From contig DBGO01000002.1 of the NCBI GenBank assembly GCA_002295925.1, positions 62,001 to 126,000 on the forward strand: a stretch of 64,000 bases of DNA, in the 5' to 3' direction. The position numbers and the translations under genes were made by a program. Below, in pieces: positions 42,913 through 51,534 of this stretch (the stretch's first letter is position 1; the number at the start of each line of letters is the position of its first letter). The DNA is from Flavobacteriales bacterium UBA852 (GTDB lineage Bacteria; Bacteroidota; Bacteroidia; Flavobacteriales_E; Vicingaceae). The notes under the pieces were generated by a model. That model was given only the letters and a program-made list of their open reading frames with translations. It ran no database searches and was not told the DNA's origin.

Positions 42913-44333
42913 TGGCTGAAAAGAAAAAAAATATCACCCAAATTATTCGCGACAGTTTTAAGCAAACTAATCAAGAGCTTAATGCTGATTCGTTAGATGC
43001 GCTGTGGAATGATTTTAAAAATAAAGCCGGCAAGCAACAACCTCCTAAAATAGATAAAATAGTTGCTGATTCTTTTAATCAAACACATGAACCAAAATTA
43101 CCGGAAAATGCGTGGAACGACATGCAAAACCGATTGGATATTGAAACCGTATGGAAAAACATTGATAATGTTTTGACAAAAAGAAAAAAACGCATTTATT
43201 ATCACCTTAGTATTTCCGCAATGCTCTTGATATTGTTCATTATTTCTATTCCCAAAAAGACAAGTTTTAACAAAATCGCATCTTTAAAAACAAAAAATGA
43301 AACTTTGAAAAAAGATTTTATACAACAAAACAAATTAGCTACACAAAACACTAAAGAAACATCAATAGATAAACAAAAAAATAAAAAAACAGCAAAAAAT
43401 ACCCTTAAATCTACTTCCAAAACGGATAAAAGAACACCCGGATATAACGTTTCTAAAACCGTTGTTGTTGACAAAGCAAATAATAATAATAATGAGCTTG
43501 CATACAATACCAATAATAAAAAACAAACTGTATCCCTTAACAACATCAAAATCAATACATTAGAAAATATTGAAAACATTAAAAATCAAGAGCAACCCTT
43601 TGATTATTACATTGAGAAGATTATTCCTAAATCTTGTTGTGAATTTTCCGGCTCTCAAATTGACACATTTAAAACAAGAACAAATAATTATTTACTCACT
43701 AGTAATAATTCTGATGCCGGTTTGAATACAAACTCACTTTCGTTTGGAATAGAATTTCAATTAAATAATACGTGGATAATAGACTCTGAAACCAAACAAG
43801 GATTTTCTGAACAATCTTTAGTATTAAATAAAGCCAATATAACCCCTTCTGTAGGTGTTTACATTAATAAAAAAATTAATTCTAAATACTTGGTAAGCAT
43901 TTCAGCACATTTTATATCTTCTCAAAAAACAACCAATTATTTGTATTTAAACGGAAGTTACACTAAAAAAGTAAAGCAAATAAATTACTATAAATTAAAT
44001 CCTTCTGTTTCTAGAGTTATTGCATTGAAAAACGGAAATAACATCCATATTACATTAGGCGGATATATGGCACTGGCAAATAAAATGAAAATTCAATTCT
44101 CGAACAACGAAGGGCTATACTACATTAAAGCACCTTTTTCTTCCTATGATTGGGGTATGATTTCAGGAATATCATTCAATAAAAAAACATCGAAATACGA
44201 TTTTTCTATTGGTCCTACGGTGAATTACGGATTAAAAAACATTTATCAAAGCAAACAGCAAATACCTGATTATCTGATAGAAACAAAAAATTTAGCGGTT
44301 GGATTAAAAATAAATGTAGGTTTTTTAAAATAA
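42912..44333 (+). CDS. Dual-membrane anti-sigma-like protein: cytoplasmic helices, one TM, disordered linker, OM beta-barrel
   Basis: A 473-residue protein. Cytoplasmic residues 1-95 hold three related helical motifs ending in W (LDALWNDFKN, ENAWNDMQNRL, ETVWKNIDNVL) and two DSFxQT repeats. One membrane helix lies at about 96-113. Residues about 114-265 are rich in K, N, T and Q and look disordered. Residues about 270-473 have alternating hydrophobicity and aromatic ends typical of a small OM barrel (LSFGIEFQLNNTWI, TPSVGVYINKKI, HITLGGYMAL, VGLKINVGFLK). This matches the architecture of Dma-type (dual membrane-spanning anti-sigma) proteins described in Bacteroides. Location directly behind an ECF sigma with a one-base overlap supports that role. 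Sigma binding is inferred. Confidence 0.85.
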   Translation: MAEKKKNITQIIRDSFKQTNQELNADSLDALWNDFKNKAGKQQPPKIDKIVADSFNQTHEPKLPENAWNDMQNRLDIETVWKNIDNVLTKRKKRIYYHLSISAMLLILFIISIPKKTSFNKIASLKTKNETLKKDFIQQNKLATQNTKETSIDKQKNKKTAKNTLKSTSKTDKRTPGYNVSKTVVVDKANNNNNELAYNTNNKKQTVSLNNIKINTLENIENIKNQEQPFDYYIEKIIPKSCCEFSGSQIDTFKTRTNNYLLTSNNSDAGLNTNSLSFGIEFQLNNTWIIDSETKQGFSEQSLVLNKANITPSVGVYINKKINSKYLVSISAHFISSQKTTNYLYLNGSYTKKVKQINYYKLNPSVSRVIALKNGNNIHITLGGYMALANKMKIQFSNNEGLYYIKAPFSSYDWGMISGISFNKKTSKYDFSIGPTVNYGLKNIYQSKQQIPDYLIETKNLAVGLKINVGFLK

Positions 44334-44334
44334 A

Positions 44335-44362
44335 TTCCAACCCTTCAGGTTTTTTCCCTTCT
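44335..44362 (+). promoter_or_regulatory. Second TTCCAACC-N15-CTwCT element, before the small lipoprotein
   Basis: TTCCAACC (44335-44342), 15 bases including a T6 tract, then CTTCT (44358-44362). The spacing is identical to 41615-41642. The gene start is 74 bases further on, leaving a leader of roughly 65 bases. Confidence 0.6.
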
Positions 44363-44436
44363 TATATATAGAAATAGAAACGGCGGAAACCGAAAAGCCT
44401 TAAATAGAGTAGGTAAAACTTAAAACTTTATTTATT

Positions 44437-44889
44437 ATGAAAACAAAAACTTTTGCAAAACTAAACGTAGTATTATTAGCAATTACAATTGCGCTTTTTT
44501 CAACTTCGTGTAAAAAGAAATATGCTAAATACGACAACATGGAAGTGGTTGAAAATACTTACACAGGTAATGTTTTAATCACTTCAACAGGTAGTGACCC
44601 TGGTGCTGACTTTACTGGTGTGGGTAACTCTGGAAAATACTCTTTTGTTTGGGATAACCCTAAGAAAAGAGCTGAATTGAATTATGATATTACTACCCCC
44701 TCGGGCTCTGTTCAATTCATTATTAATGACGCTAAAGGTAAAGAGGTATTAAACGTAACAAGAAGTGCCGGCGGCGATGACACTTTCTCAGGCGTATCTG
44801 ATGAAGGAAAAAAAGGAAAGTGGTTAATCACCATTATTTTCACAAATTTCGATGGAGATGGAAGTTTTTCTATTTCTCCTATTGACTAA
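44437..44889 (+). CDS. Small lipoprotein, probable target of the ECF sigma factor
   Basis: A 150-residue protein with signal peptide and lipobox STSC (Cys25) then KKKYAKYD. The mature part is a compact beta-rich domain (VLITSTGSDPGADF, GKYSFVWDNPKKRAELNYDI, GKWLITIIFTNFDGDGSFSI) with no family I recognise. It has its own copy of the sigma-type promoter element and a terminator at 44915-44944, so it is a single-gene transcript separate from the sigma operon. Its leader (about 44365-44436) has the short inverted repeat CGGCGGAAACCG (44380-44391) and nothing else notable. It is a candidate structural output of the regulon; the surface or periplasmic location cannot be told. Confidence 0.85.
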   Translation: MKTKTFAKLNVVLLAITIALFSTSCKKKYAKYDNMEVVENTYTGNVLITSTGSDPGADFTGVGNSGKYSFVWDNPKKRAELNYDITTPSGSVQFIINDAKGKEVLNVTRSAGGDDTFSGVSDEGKKGKWLITIIFTNFDGDGSFSISPID

Positions 44890-44914
44890 TTTTCATCCAC
44901 ATATTAAAAACTAA

Positions 44915-44944
44915 AAAGAGGCTATAATTATAGCCTCTTTTTTT
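44915..44944. terminator. Bidirectional intrinsic terminator
   Basis: A perfect 26-base palindrome with arms AAAGAGGCTATAA and TTATAGCCTCTTT and T-runs on both strands, between convergent genes. Confidence 0.88.
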
Positions 44945-44958
44945 ATCGAAAAAATTAA

Positions 44959-46635
44959 TTAAAAACTGTAAGAAAGTCCGCCTAAAATACCAAATCCTTG
45001 AACTTTATATTGTTGCCATTTGTAATATTTGGTAGCAGCAATATTGGTAAAGTTTATATAAGCCGACAAGCGTTTGGTGTAACGGTATTCAAACCCAATA
45101 TTGGCATCAATGTAAGCTTTTAGTGTTTGTGCATTGTATGTTGTAATATTTCCTTCAGTCGTATTGAGCGTTTCAATTATTCTACCGTAGCGCTTGCCTA
45201 CATAAAACAAAGTTGCGTGTGCAATTATTTTTTGCTGTAAGTTATAACTAAAAACCAATTTTGCTTGCAATTGCGGTAAATTCCATGCTTTCAATTCATT
45301 TTTTGTGGTATAATCGGCATATTGAGCATTTAAAAGAATTTTTAATTTATCACGGTTTTCGTAAGCTAATTGTGCACTGTATTTTGTAGTTGAAACCTTA
45401 TCATACACCACAGTAAATTTATTGTTCATAACATCGGTTGTATCCAACACAAACAACGGTTGATTTTCATTGGTATATTTCATTCCTTTTAAATTAAAAG
45501 AAATTCGCTTGCTTGCTTGACCGCGAATACCGGCATACAATTGTAATTTTTCATTGGTATTGATAAGCTCAATATTTGGATTGATAAATCGGTTTTCGGT
45601 AAAGAGTGTACGAATGGAATTTCGTTTCATTTTTCCGTTTATTCCAATATAAGGAATGATAATATCGCCTACTACATTGTATTTAAACTCCGCTTGCGGA
45701 TAAAAATGAAAACGTGCCGTATTATCGGCATCTATATAAATACCTATTCCTACATTTAGCCGCCATTTTTTGGCTATAGTACTGATTTTCGGCTCAAGAG
45801 CCAGAATTCCATTTCCGGTAGAGTCGATTGCATTTTGCGGTTTATAATAATCGAAATAAGCATTTAAACGATACCATTCCGAACCTGTAAATTGTCCGCC
45901 ATTTGCTCCTACTTTTACATTTAATTCATTCACATTTTGTAAATCGTTTAAATAATATCCGCCACCATAAACTGTATAACCTATTTTTCCGGTATCCTCT
46001 TCGTATTTGGTATAACTTCCTTCATAGCCAAAAATGGCATAGCGTTGTTTTACGGTATCTTTATTGGTAATTTCTACGGAAGATGTATCGGGTAGTCCGT
46101 AATAATGCATAACATTTCGTTGAAAATAAGCACGATTTGAAAAAGCAAACTTTTTATCGGCTCGTTTTACAAATGCTTGCACAAGATTATCGCTAAAACC
46201 GGCATAATTTATTTTATTTAATCCTTTGGATGATAAATGATTGGCAGAAAAATCATACATCCATTTTTTGTTTCGTTTACTCATAAAATGATATTCTGCC
46301 AGCGGCGTTGTGTACATTCCTATGCCCAATTTTAAATAATGCTTATACAAACGCACCAAGGGTTCGCCTTTTATGCGGGCAGGTTTTATGCTTTCAACAT
46401 CCAGTTGCGATTGAATGGTTTTCTTTAAGGTAGAATATTTTACATCAATATCCATTTTGGTGGTGTCGGTCAAATCGGGATTGTCTTTTATTTTAACAGC
46501 ATCGGTTAAAATGGGCTGAAACTCACTGACAACAATAAAAGTATCTTCGTTGAGCGTGTTTTGTGCCTTAGCTGCGTTCATCAACAGAGTAACCAACACA
46601 AACAACAGTAAAGTATTTCGATTTGTATTTTTCAT
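44959..46635 (-). CDS. Outer-membrane beta-barrel protein of unknown function
   Basis: A 558-residue protein with a signal peptide ending near NAAKAQ. No carboxypeptidase-like or plug domain precedes the barrel. From about residue 90 on there is a long series of amphipathic beta strands with aromatic girdles (YLKLGIGMYTTPLAEYHF, RLNAYFDYYKP) ending in GILGGLSYSF with terminal Phe, as in TonB-dependent and porin barrels. An N-terminal 60-residue region (EFQPILTDAVKIKDNPDLTDTTKM) precedes it. It is the second gene of a leftward pair with the large TPR protein, 18 bases downstream of it. I read it as a uniquely Bacteroidota OM protein; transport substrate unknown. Confidence 0.82.
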   Translation of the reverse strand: MKNTNRNTLLLFVLVTLLMNAAKAQNTLNEDTFIVVSEFQPILTDAVKIKDNPDLTDTTKMDIDVKYSTLKKTIQSQLDVESIKPARIKGEPLVRLYKHYLKLGIGMYTTPLAEYHFMSKRNKKWMYDFSANHLSSKGLNKINYAGFSDNLVQAFVKRADKKFAFSNRAYFQRNVMHYYGLPDTSSVEITNKDTVKQRYAIFGYEGSYTKYEEDTGKIGYTVYGGGYYLNDLQNVNELNVKVGANGGQFTGSEWYRLNAYFDYYKPQNAIDSTGNGILALEPKISTIAKKWRLNVGIGIYIDADNTARFHFYPQAEFKYNVVGDIIIPYIGINGKMKRNSIRTLFTENRFINPNIELINTNEKLQLYAGIRGQASKRISFNLKGMKYTNENQPLFVLDTTDVMNNKFTVVYDKVSTTKYSAQLAYENRDKLKILLNAQYADYTTKNELKAWNLPQLQAKLVFSYNLQQKIIAHATLFYVGKRYGRIIETLNTTEGNITTYNAQTLKAYIDANIGFEYRYTKRLSAYINFTNIAATKYYKWQQYKVQGFGILGGLSYSF

Positions 46636-46653
46636 AACAATGCTTTATTCGGT

Positions 46654-49600
46654 TTAAGGTTTGGTTTGAGGTTCGGACAAATCAATTTCAATGTCTTCTT
46701 GTTTTTGATTTGTATCTTGATTTTCAAGTTCTTTCAGATAATCTAATTTTTGTTGTGCAACAGCAATAAGCGCTTGGTCGCCGTGATAGTTTTTCAATAA
46801 ATTCTCCAACGTTACTTTGGCTTGAAAAATATCTTCTTTTGCCAAGAAATTATCCGAAAGGAGAATAAATCCTTTGGCAATCCAATAATCATAACCGGGG
46901 AAATTTTTCACCAAATTGTACACCGTAGTTTCGGTTAAATCGTATTGATGTTGATGATAATATATTTCGGCAATCATATATTGCGCTTCGGCTCCGTATT
47001 GATTTTTAAAGGTTGCCGCCACTTGCAACGATTGCAATGCTTGAGCTGTATCGTTCAGATTGATAAGATTATTTTTGGCAACCGTCAGATGTGTTTTTGC
47101 CAACATCAACGGATTGTCCGTATCGGCATTGATGATTTGGGTAGCAATTTCTGCGGCACGTTCCCAATTTTGCTGTGCGATATAAATATCCAACAATTCT
47201 TTACGGGCTTCATTCAGTATATTCTCATCGTTAGAATTTGTCAGCAATTCATTGTAATAATAAATGGTTTTAGCTGTATCGTTCAATTGCTTAGACGCTC
47301 GTGCGGCATAAACCAATGCCTGTGTAATAAAATGAGCATCCTTGCTTTGAATAACAGTCTCAAAATCGGGCAAGGCATTCGCAAAGTCTTTATTTTTCCA
47401 TAAACATTCGCCACGGTAATAATGAGCTTCAACAGCTTTTATCCCATTTGGATATTTGTTTAAATAATCGGTAAATGCAGGAATGGCTTTTTCGCAATTG
47501 CTTTCCATAAAAAAGTTTTCGGCTACTTGGTAGTAATCGGTTTCTTGCACTGTTGCAGCAGCATCGGCAAATGGCAAAGTGGAAACATAGGCTTCGTATT
47601 CCGATAATTTTCCGTTATCCATATAAATGAGTTTAATTTTTTCCAATGCCTGTTGCGCTTCTTCCGATTGCGGATATTTATCAATAACCTCTTTAAAAAC
47701 GGCTATTGCCTCATCATCTTGTTTAGTGTTGAAATAATACAATCCTTTTTTGAGTAATGCTTTTTTGTAGAAAACCGAATTGGGATAATCAGTAATGATT
47801 TTCTCATACTGTTGCAGGGCTTTTTCGGGCTGGTTTAATAAAAAATAAGTTTCGCCCAACTCGAATACGGCATTATCGGTGTATTTCGATTTTGGATAAG
47901 TTACGATAAGGGTTTGCAACAAGTCGGCTTTGTCTTGATAATTTTTTTCCACACCGTTTGCCAAAGCACTTTGATACAGTGCATAATCGACCTGCCAATT
48001 ATTTGCCATTATGGCTTTATCGTAATATTCTATTGCGGCACGGTAATCTTTCTGAATAAAAAAGCAATCGGCAATACGATTAAGTGCATCGGCATATACT
48101 TTTGACTTTTGATTGCTTTCGTTATTGACAAATTTACGGAACCAAAATTCGGCGTTTTTATAATCTTTTAATTTAAAATAGGCATAGCCAATATGGTAAT
48201 TTGCTTTGTTGTAGAAAGGTAATGCAGAAGCAAATGGCAAAGATATAAATTGCTTGTATTTTTCAATTGCTTGCTTGTAATCGCCCAAACGGTAATAGGT
48301 TTCGGCACGCCAATAGGCATTTTTTGCGGCTATTTTTTTATCATAAGGGTATTTATCGGATAAATCGAAGTATTTTAATGCTTCTTGATATTTATGATTA
48401 TTGAACAATTCCAATGCTCTTAAATGCGCAATTTTTTGATACGCTTCGAGCATTTTAATGTCTTTCACTTTTATATTGTCTAACGATTTGAGCGCTCCTT
48501 CATAATTTTTGGTGGTGTAATAAATAGCCAACAAATATTCGTAAGCATTTTTCAACTTGGGCGAATCGGGATATTTATTTATGTATTCTTCAAATGCATT
48601 AATGGCATCGTTGTAAGGATATAAAGCCAATTCATACGACAGTTTGGCAAAATTGAACAAAGCATCTTCCTTCACTTCTTTGTCGTAATCATACTCAAAT
48701 GCTTTGTAAAATGCCTCTCGCGCGTATTTCTTATTATTTTCTTTCAGATAGCATTTTGCTAAATTGTAATAAGCCATTTGCGAAATGCTGTCCACTTTTC
48801 CGTTGATAGCTTTTTGATAATATTTTTCCGCTTTATTGCACTTTTTGGCATTGTGATAGGCATAAGCCAACTGGTAAAAATCGAGCGGTGTGGCATCATA
48901 CGTATGTTTTTCTACATATTGCGACAAATACGGAATAGCATCCTCATATCTTCCTGTACGATACAACGACTCCCCTACCAAACGGGCAATTTCTTCGCTG
49001 CGTTTTAATTTCTTGGTTGTGTCCATCACCACGGGTGCGTAAGACAGCAATTCGTCGTATTTGCCTTGTTTGTATAATATTTGCACCAAATAAAACGGGA
49101 CAACCACTTTAAATTTCGGATCACCCTCTAATTGTTTAAAAGTTTTATAGGCCGTTTCTAAATTACCCTCTTCATAAGCAATGTGGGCATAATAATATCG
49201 AGCCGGTGCAGTGTATTTTGTATCTGTATCTTTTATCTCAAAAAAATTGACTTTTGCTTTTGCATAATCTTTGAGCATAAAATAAGCATAGCCGTTTTTA
49301 AAATAATATTCGGCAAGTTCATCGGTAGAAAGGTCGTATTTATCAATCTTTGCGTACCATTTTACAACATCTTTATACTTCTTTTTTCTGAAAAAATAAT
49401 TACCCAATTGAAAATAAGCCAGCTTTACTTTTGGACTCTCGGGATAATTGCGAATAAAATTTTCCAATAAATAAACAGCATCGTTTTGATACAAGTTTAA
49501 AGCACAAACTGCTTTATGATAAACAGCGTCTTCGTAATTTTCAGAATGCGGATTGCCCGACTCTTCCAAATATTTGTCAAATTCGGTATAAGCTGCCGGG

Positions 49601-49776
49601 TATTTTTCTTTAGAAAACAAAGAGAGGGCATTTAAATATGTATTAATAGGGTCGTCGTAGTTTTTGGTCTTTTGTGCAAAGCTTTGAACACTATACACAA
49701 ACAAAAAAACCGACAACAATAAATGAATTTTAATTTTTTTCTGCACGATATATGTATTTTTCACGTTGATAATCAA
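46654..49776 (-). CDS. Large periplasmic TPR-repeat protein
   Basis: Up to 1040 residues, with a signal peptide (IKIHLLLSVFLFVYSVQSFAQ) followed by TPR and TPR-like repeats almost throughout (e.g. AIEYYDKAIMANN, LQQYEKIITDYPNS, AIPAFTDYLNKYPNG), many of the YbgF/BamD 'YPxS' type. It ends with an acidic Pro-containing tail. There is no ATG at the 5' end: TTG at 49776, GTG at 49764 or GTG at 49743 (giving MQKKIKIH) all precede the signal peptide, and the last gives the most standard one. It lies upstream of the OM barrel gene in one operon and probably works with it in envelope assembly or transport. FtsE diverges from it. Confidence 0.88.
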   Translation of the reverse strand: MIINVKNTYIVQKKIKIHLLLSVFLFVYSVQSFAQKTKNYDDPINTYLNALSLFSKEKYPAAYTEFDKYLEESGNPHSENYEDAVYHKAVCALNLYQNDAVYLLENFIRNYPESPKVKLAYFQLGNYFFRKKKYKDVVKWYAKIDKYDLSTDELAEYYFKNGYAYFMLKDYAKAKVNFFEIKDTDTKYTAPARYYYAHIAYEEGNLETAYKTFKQLEGDPKFKVVVPFYLVQILYKQGKYDELLSYAPVVMDTTKKLKRSEEIARLVGESLYRTGRYEDAIPYLSQYVEKHTYDATPLDFYQLAYAYHNAKKCNKAEKYYQKAINGKVDSISQMAYYNLAKCYLKENNKKYAREAFYKAFEYDYDKEVKEDALFNFAKLSYELALYPYNDAINAFEEYINKYPDSPKLKNAYEYLLAIYYTTKNYEGALKSLDNIKVKDIKMLEAYQKIAHLRALELFNNHKYQEALKYFDLSDKYPYDKKIAAKNAYWRAETYYRLGDYKQAIEKYKQFISLPFASALPFYNKANYHIGYAYFKLKDYKNAEFWFRKFVNNESNQKSKVYADALNRIADCFFIQKDYRAAIEYYDKAIMANNWQVDYALYQSALANGVEKNYQDKADLLQTLIVTYPKSKYTDNAVFELGETYFLLNQPEKALQQYEKIITDYPNSVFYKKALLKKGLYYFNTKQDDEAIAVFKEVIDKYPQSEEAQQALEKIKLIYMDNGKLSEYEAYVSTLPFADAAATVQETDYYQVAENFFMESNCEKAIPAFTDYLNKYPNGIKAVEAHYYRGECLWKNKDFANALPDFETVIQSKDAHFITQALVYAARASKQLNDTAKTIYYYNELLTNSNDENILNEARKELLDIYIAQQNWERAAEIATQIINADTDNPLMLAKTHLTVAKNNLINLNDTAQALQSLQVAATFKNQYGAEAQYMIAEIYYHQHQYDLTETTVYNLVKNFPGYDYWIAKGFILLSDNFLAKEDIFQAKVTLENLLKNYHGDQALIAVAQQKLDYLKELENQDTNQKQEDIEIDLSEPQTKP

Positions 49777-49933
49777 GTTTTTACAATATATTCTTAATCA
49801 ATCTAAAAGTAAGGAGGATATTAGTGGATTTAGACGCAACAAACGATAAGTTTTCAACGTGAGAGTGTTAAAATTATTTCTTAACTACTCTGTTAAAAAA
49901 TATTAACTTTACTTTGCTTAAAGCTCAGCAATT

Positions 49934-50623
49934 ATGGATAAAACATTAGTGGCATTCCAAAATGCAGCCATTCATCAAAATATACACAATCAGGTTTTGA
50001 AAGACGTCAATTTTTCTATTGACAAAGGCGATTTTGTTTATTTAATCGGTAAAACCGGAAGCGGAAAAAGCAGCCTTTTAAAAACATTGTATGCCGATTT
50101 GCCTTTGCTCGAAGGTGAAGCTTTGGTATGCGGATTTAATTTACGCACCATAAAAAAGAAACAAATTCCTGAATTGCGCAGAAAATTAGGTATTGTTTTT
50201 CAAGATTTCCGTTTACTTACCGACCGCTCGGTGGATAAAAATTTAGAGTTTGTATTGCGTGCTACCGGCTGGACAGATAAAGTAAACATTAAAAACCGTA
50301 TTGAAGAAGTTCTCACCAAAGTTGGGTTAATGAATAAGGGATATAAAATGCCTCACGAATTATCGGGCGGAGAACAGCAACGCGTGGCTATCGCCCGTGC
50401 CTTGTTAAATGACCCCGAGTTGATTATTGCCGATGAACCTACAGGGAATTTAGACCCTGAAACATCTGAGGAGATTATTGATATTCTCTACAATTTACAC
50501 GAAGATAAAGCCGTTTTACTGGCAACACACGATTATGAACTGATGAAAAAATTTGAAGGCAGCACACTTATTTGCGAAAATCAAACTGTTATTTTTCACC
50601 GTTTACATCCTTCTGAAGTATAG
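49934..50623 (+). CDS. ftsE: Cell-division ATP-binding protein FtsE
   Basis: FtsE is the ATPase of FtsEX, which regulates peptidoglycan hydrolysis at the septum. Walker A GKTGSGKSS (about 40-48), the Q-loop VFQDFRLL, signature LSGGEQQRVAIARALL and Walker B LIIADEPTGNLDPET are all intact. Its length of 229 residues is normal. ftsX is not adjacent, which is common in Bacteroidota where ftsX lies elsewhere. A glycosyltransferase gene follows 5 bases later. The 157 bases before it, shared with the divergent TPR gene, are AT-rich with no perfect promoter match. Confidence 0.93.
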   Translation: MDKTLVAFQNAAIHQNIHNQVLKDVNFSIDKGDFVYLIGKTGSGKSSLLKTLYADLPLLEGEALVCGFNLRTIKKKQIPELRRKLGIVFQDFRLLTDRSVDKNLEFVLRATGWTDKVNIKNRIEEVLTKVGLMNKGYKMPHELSGGEQQRVAIARALLNDPELIIADEPTGNLDPETSEEIIDILYNLHEDKAVLLATHDYELMKKFEGSTLICENQTVIFHRLHPSEV

Positions 50624-50628
50624 TAATT

Positions 50629-51528
50629 ATGCTCTCTATTCTTATTCCTGTATATAATTTTGATATAACCGCATTTGTAACGGAATTACACCGTTTATGC
50701 GAGCAAGAAAAAATTCCATTTGAAATTATCTTACTCGATGATGCTTCGGACGAGAAGTTCAAAATAAAAAACAGATTGCTGCAAAGTTTACCCAATGTAA
50801 CGTATAATGAATTGGATAAAAACATTGGACGTTCAGCCATTAGAAACAAGCTCGCAGAAATTGCTCAATTCGAGTATTTGCTGTTTGCCGATTGCGATTC
50901 AAAAATCAATGATGACAAATTTATATATCGTTATGTAAAAAATCTTTCGCCCTATGCCGTATTATACGGCGGAAGGAATTATGAAAAAACCGCACCGGAA
51001 AATCCCGATTATTACTTACGTTGGGTTTACGGCGTAAAACGCGAAACAATTGCAGCAGAAAAAAGGAGTGAAAAACCTTGGGATTCTTTTATGACCAATA
51101 ATTTTATTATCCCCAAAAAAATATTCAATGAAATACAATTTGAAGAAAACATTATTAACGGCTACGGCCACGAAGACACTCTTTTCGGATTGAAGCTGAA
51201 AGAACGCAAAACTTGTATTATTCATTTAGATAATCCGCTTTGTCATATTGGTTTGGAAACAATCGATGAATTTATTGCCAAAACAGAAAACGGCATTAAA
51301 AATTTATTTATTTTATACAACAAGGAACTAATTGATAATTCAGTGAAATTAATTCGTGTTTTCGAAAAATTACAGCAAACCAAAACCACACCTTTTGTGG
51401 CTAATTATTTTATAAAAAATCAAGATAAAATCAAACAACGATTGCACAAAAAACGAAATACATTAAAATGGTTTGATATGTACAAAATTGGCTATTTGTG
51501 TGCGTTAAAACACCGGTTGATTAAATAA
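50629..51528 (+). CDS. Family 2 (GT-A) glycosyltransferase
   Basis: A 299-residue cytoplasmic or membrane-peripheral enzyme. The N-terminal LSILIPVYNFDITAFV, LLDDASDE and FADCDSKI (DxD) form the GT2 nucleotide-sugar site, and NNFIIPKKIFNEIQFEENIINGYGHEDTLFG is the acceptor-site region with GHED, as in galactosyl/chondroitin-type GT2 proteins. No membrane helices. It is transcribed with ftsE (5-base gap) and convergent with corA. The acceptor is unknown. Confidence 0.9.
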   Translation: MLSILIPVYNFDITAFVTELHRLCEQEKIPFEIILLDDASDEKFKIKNRLLQSLPNVTYNELDKNIGRSAIRNKLAEIAQFEYLLFADCDSKINDDKFIYRYVKNLSPYAVLYGGRNYEKTAPENPDYYLRWVYGVKRETIAAEKRSEKPWDSFMTNNFIIPKKIFNEIQFEENIINGYGHEDTLFGLKLKERKTCIIHLDNPLCHIGLETIDEFIAKTENGIKNLFILYNKELIDNSVKLIRVFEKLQQTKTTPFVANYFIKNQDKIKQRLHKKRNTLKWFDMYKIGYLCALKHRLIK

Positions 51529-51534
51529 AACATA

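Noticed and set aside
43202..43579. 125-residue minus-strand open frame, very hydrophobic
   Set aside because: It is the antisense of the Lys/Asn/Thr-rich linker of the anti-sigma-like protein; poly-A-rich codons read backwards give Phe/Leu runs. No promoter or start context.
46945..47403. 152-residue plus-strand open frame
   Set aside because: Shadow of the TPR gene on the opposite strand; the amino acid composition is Cys/Ile-rich without any family signature, while the TPR reading is unmistakable.
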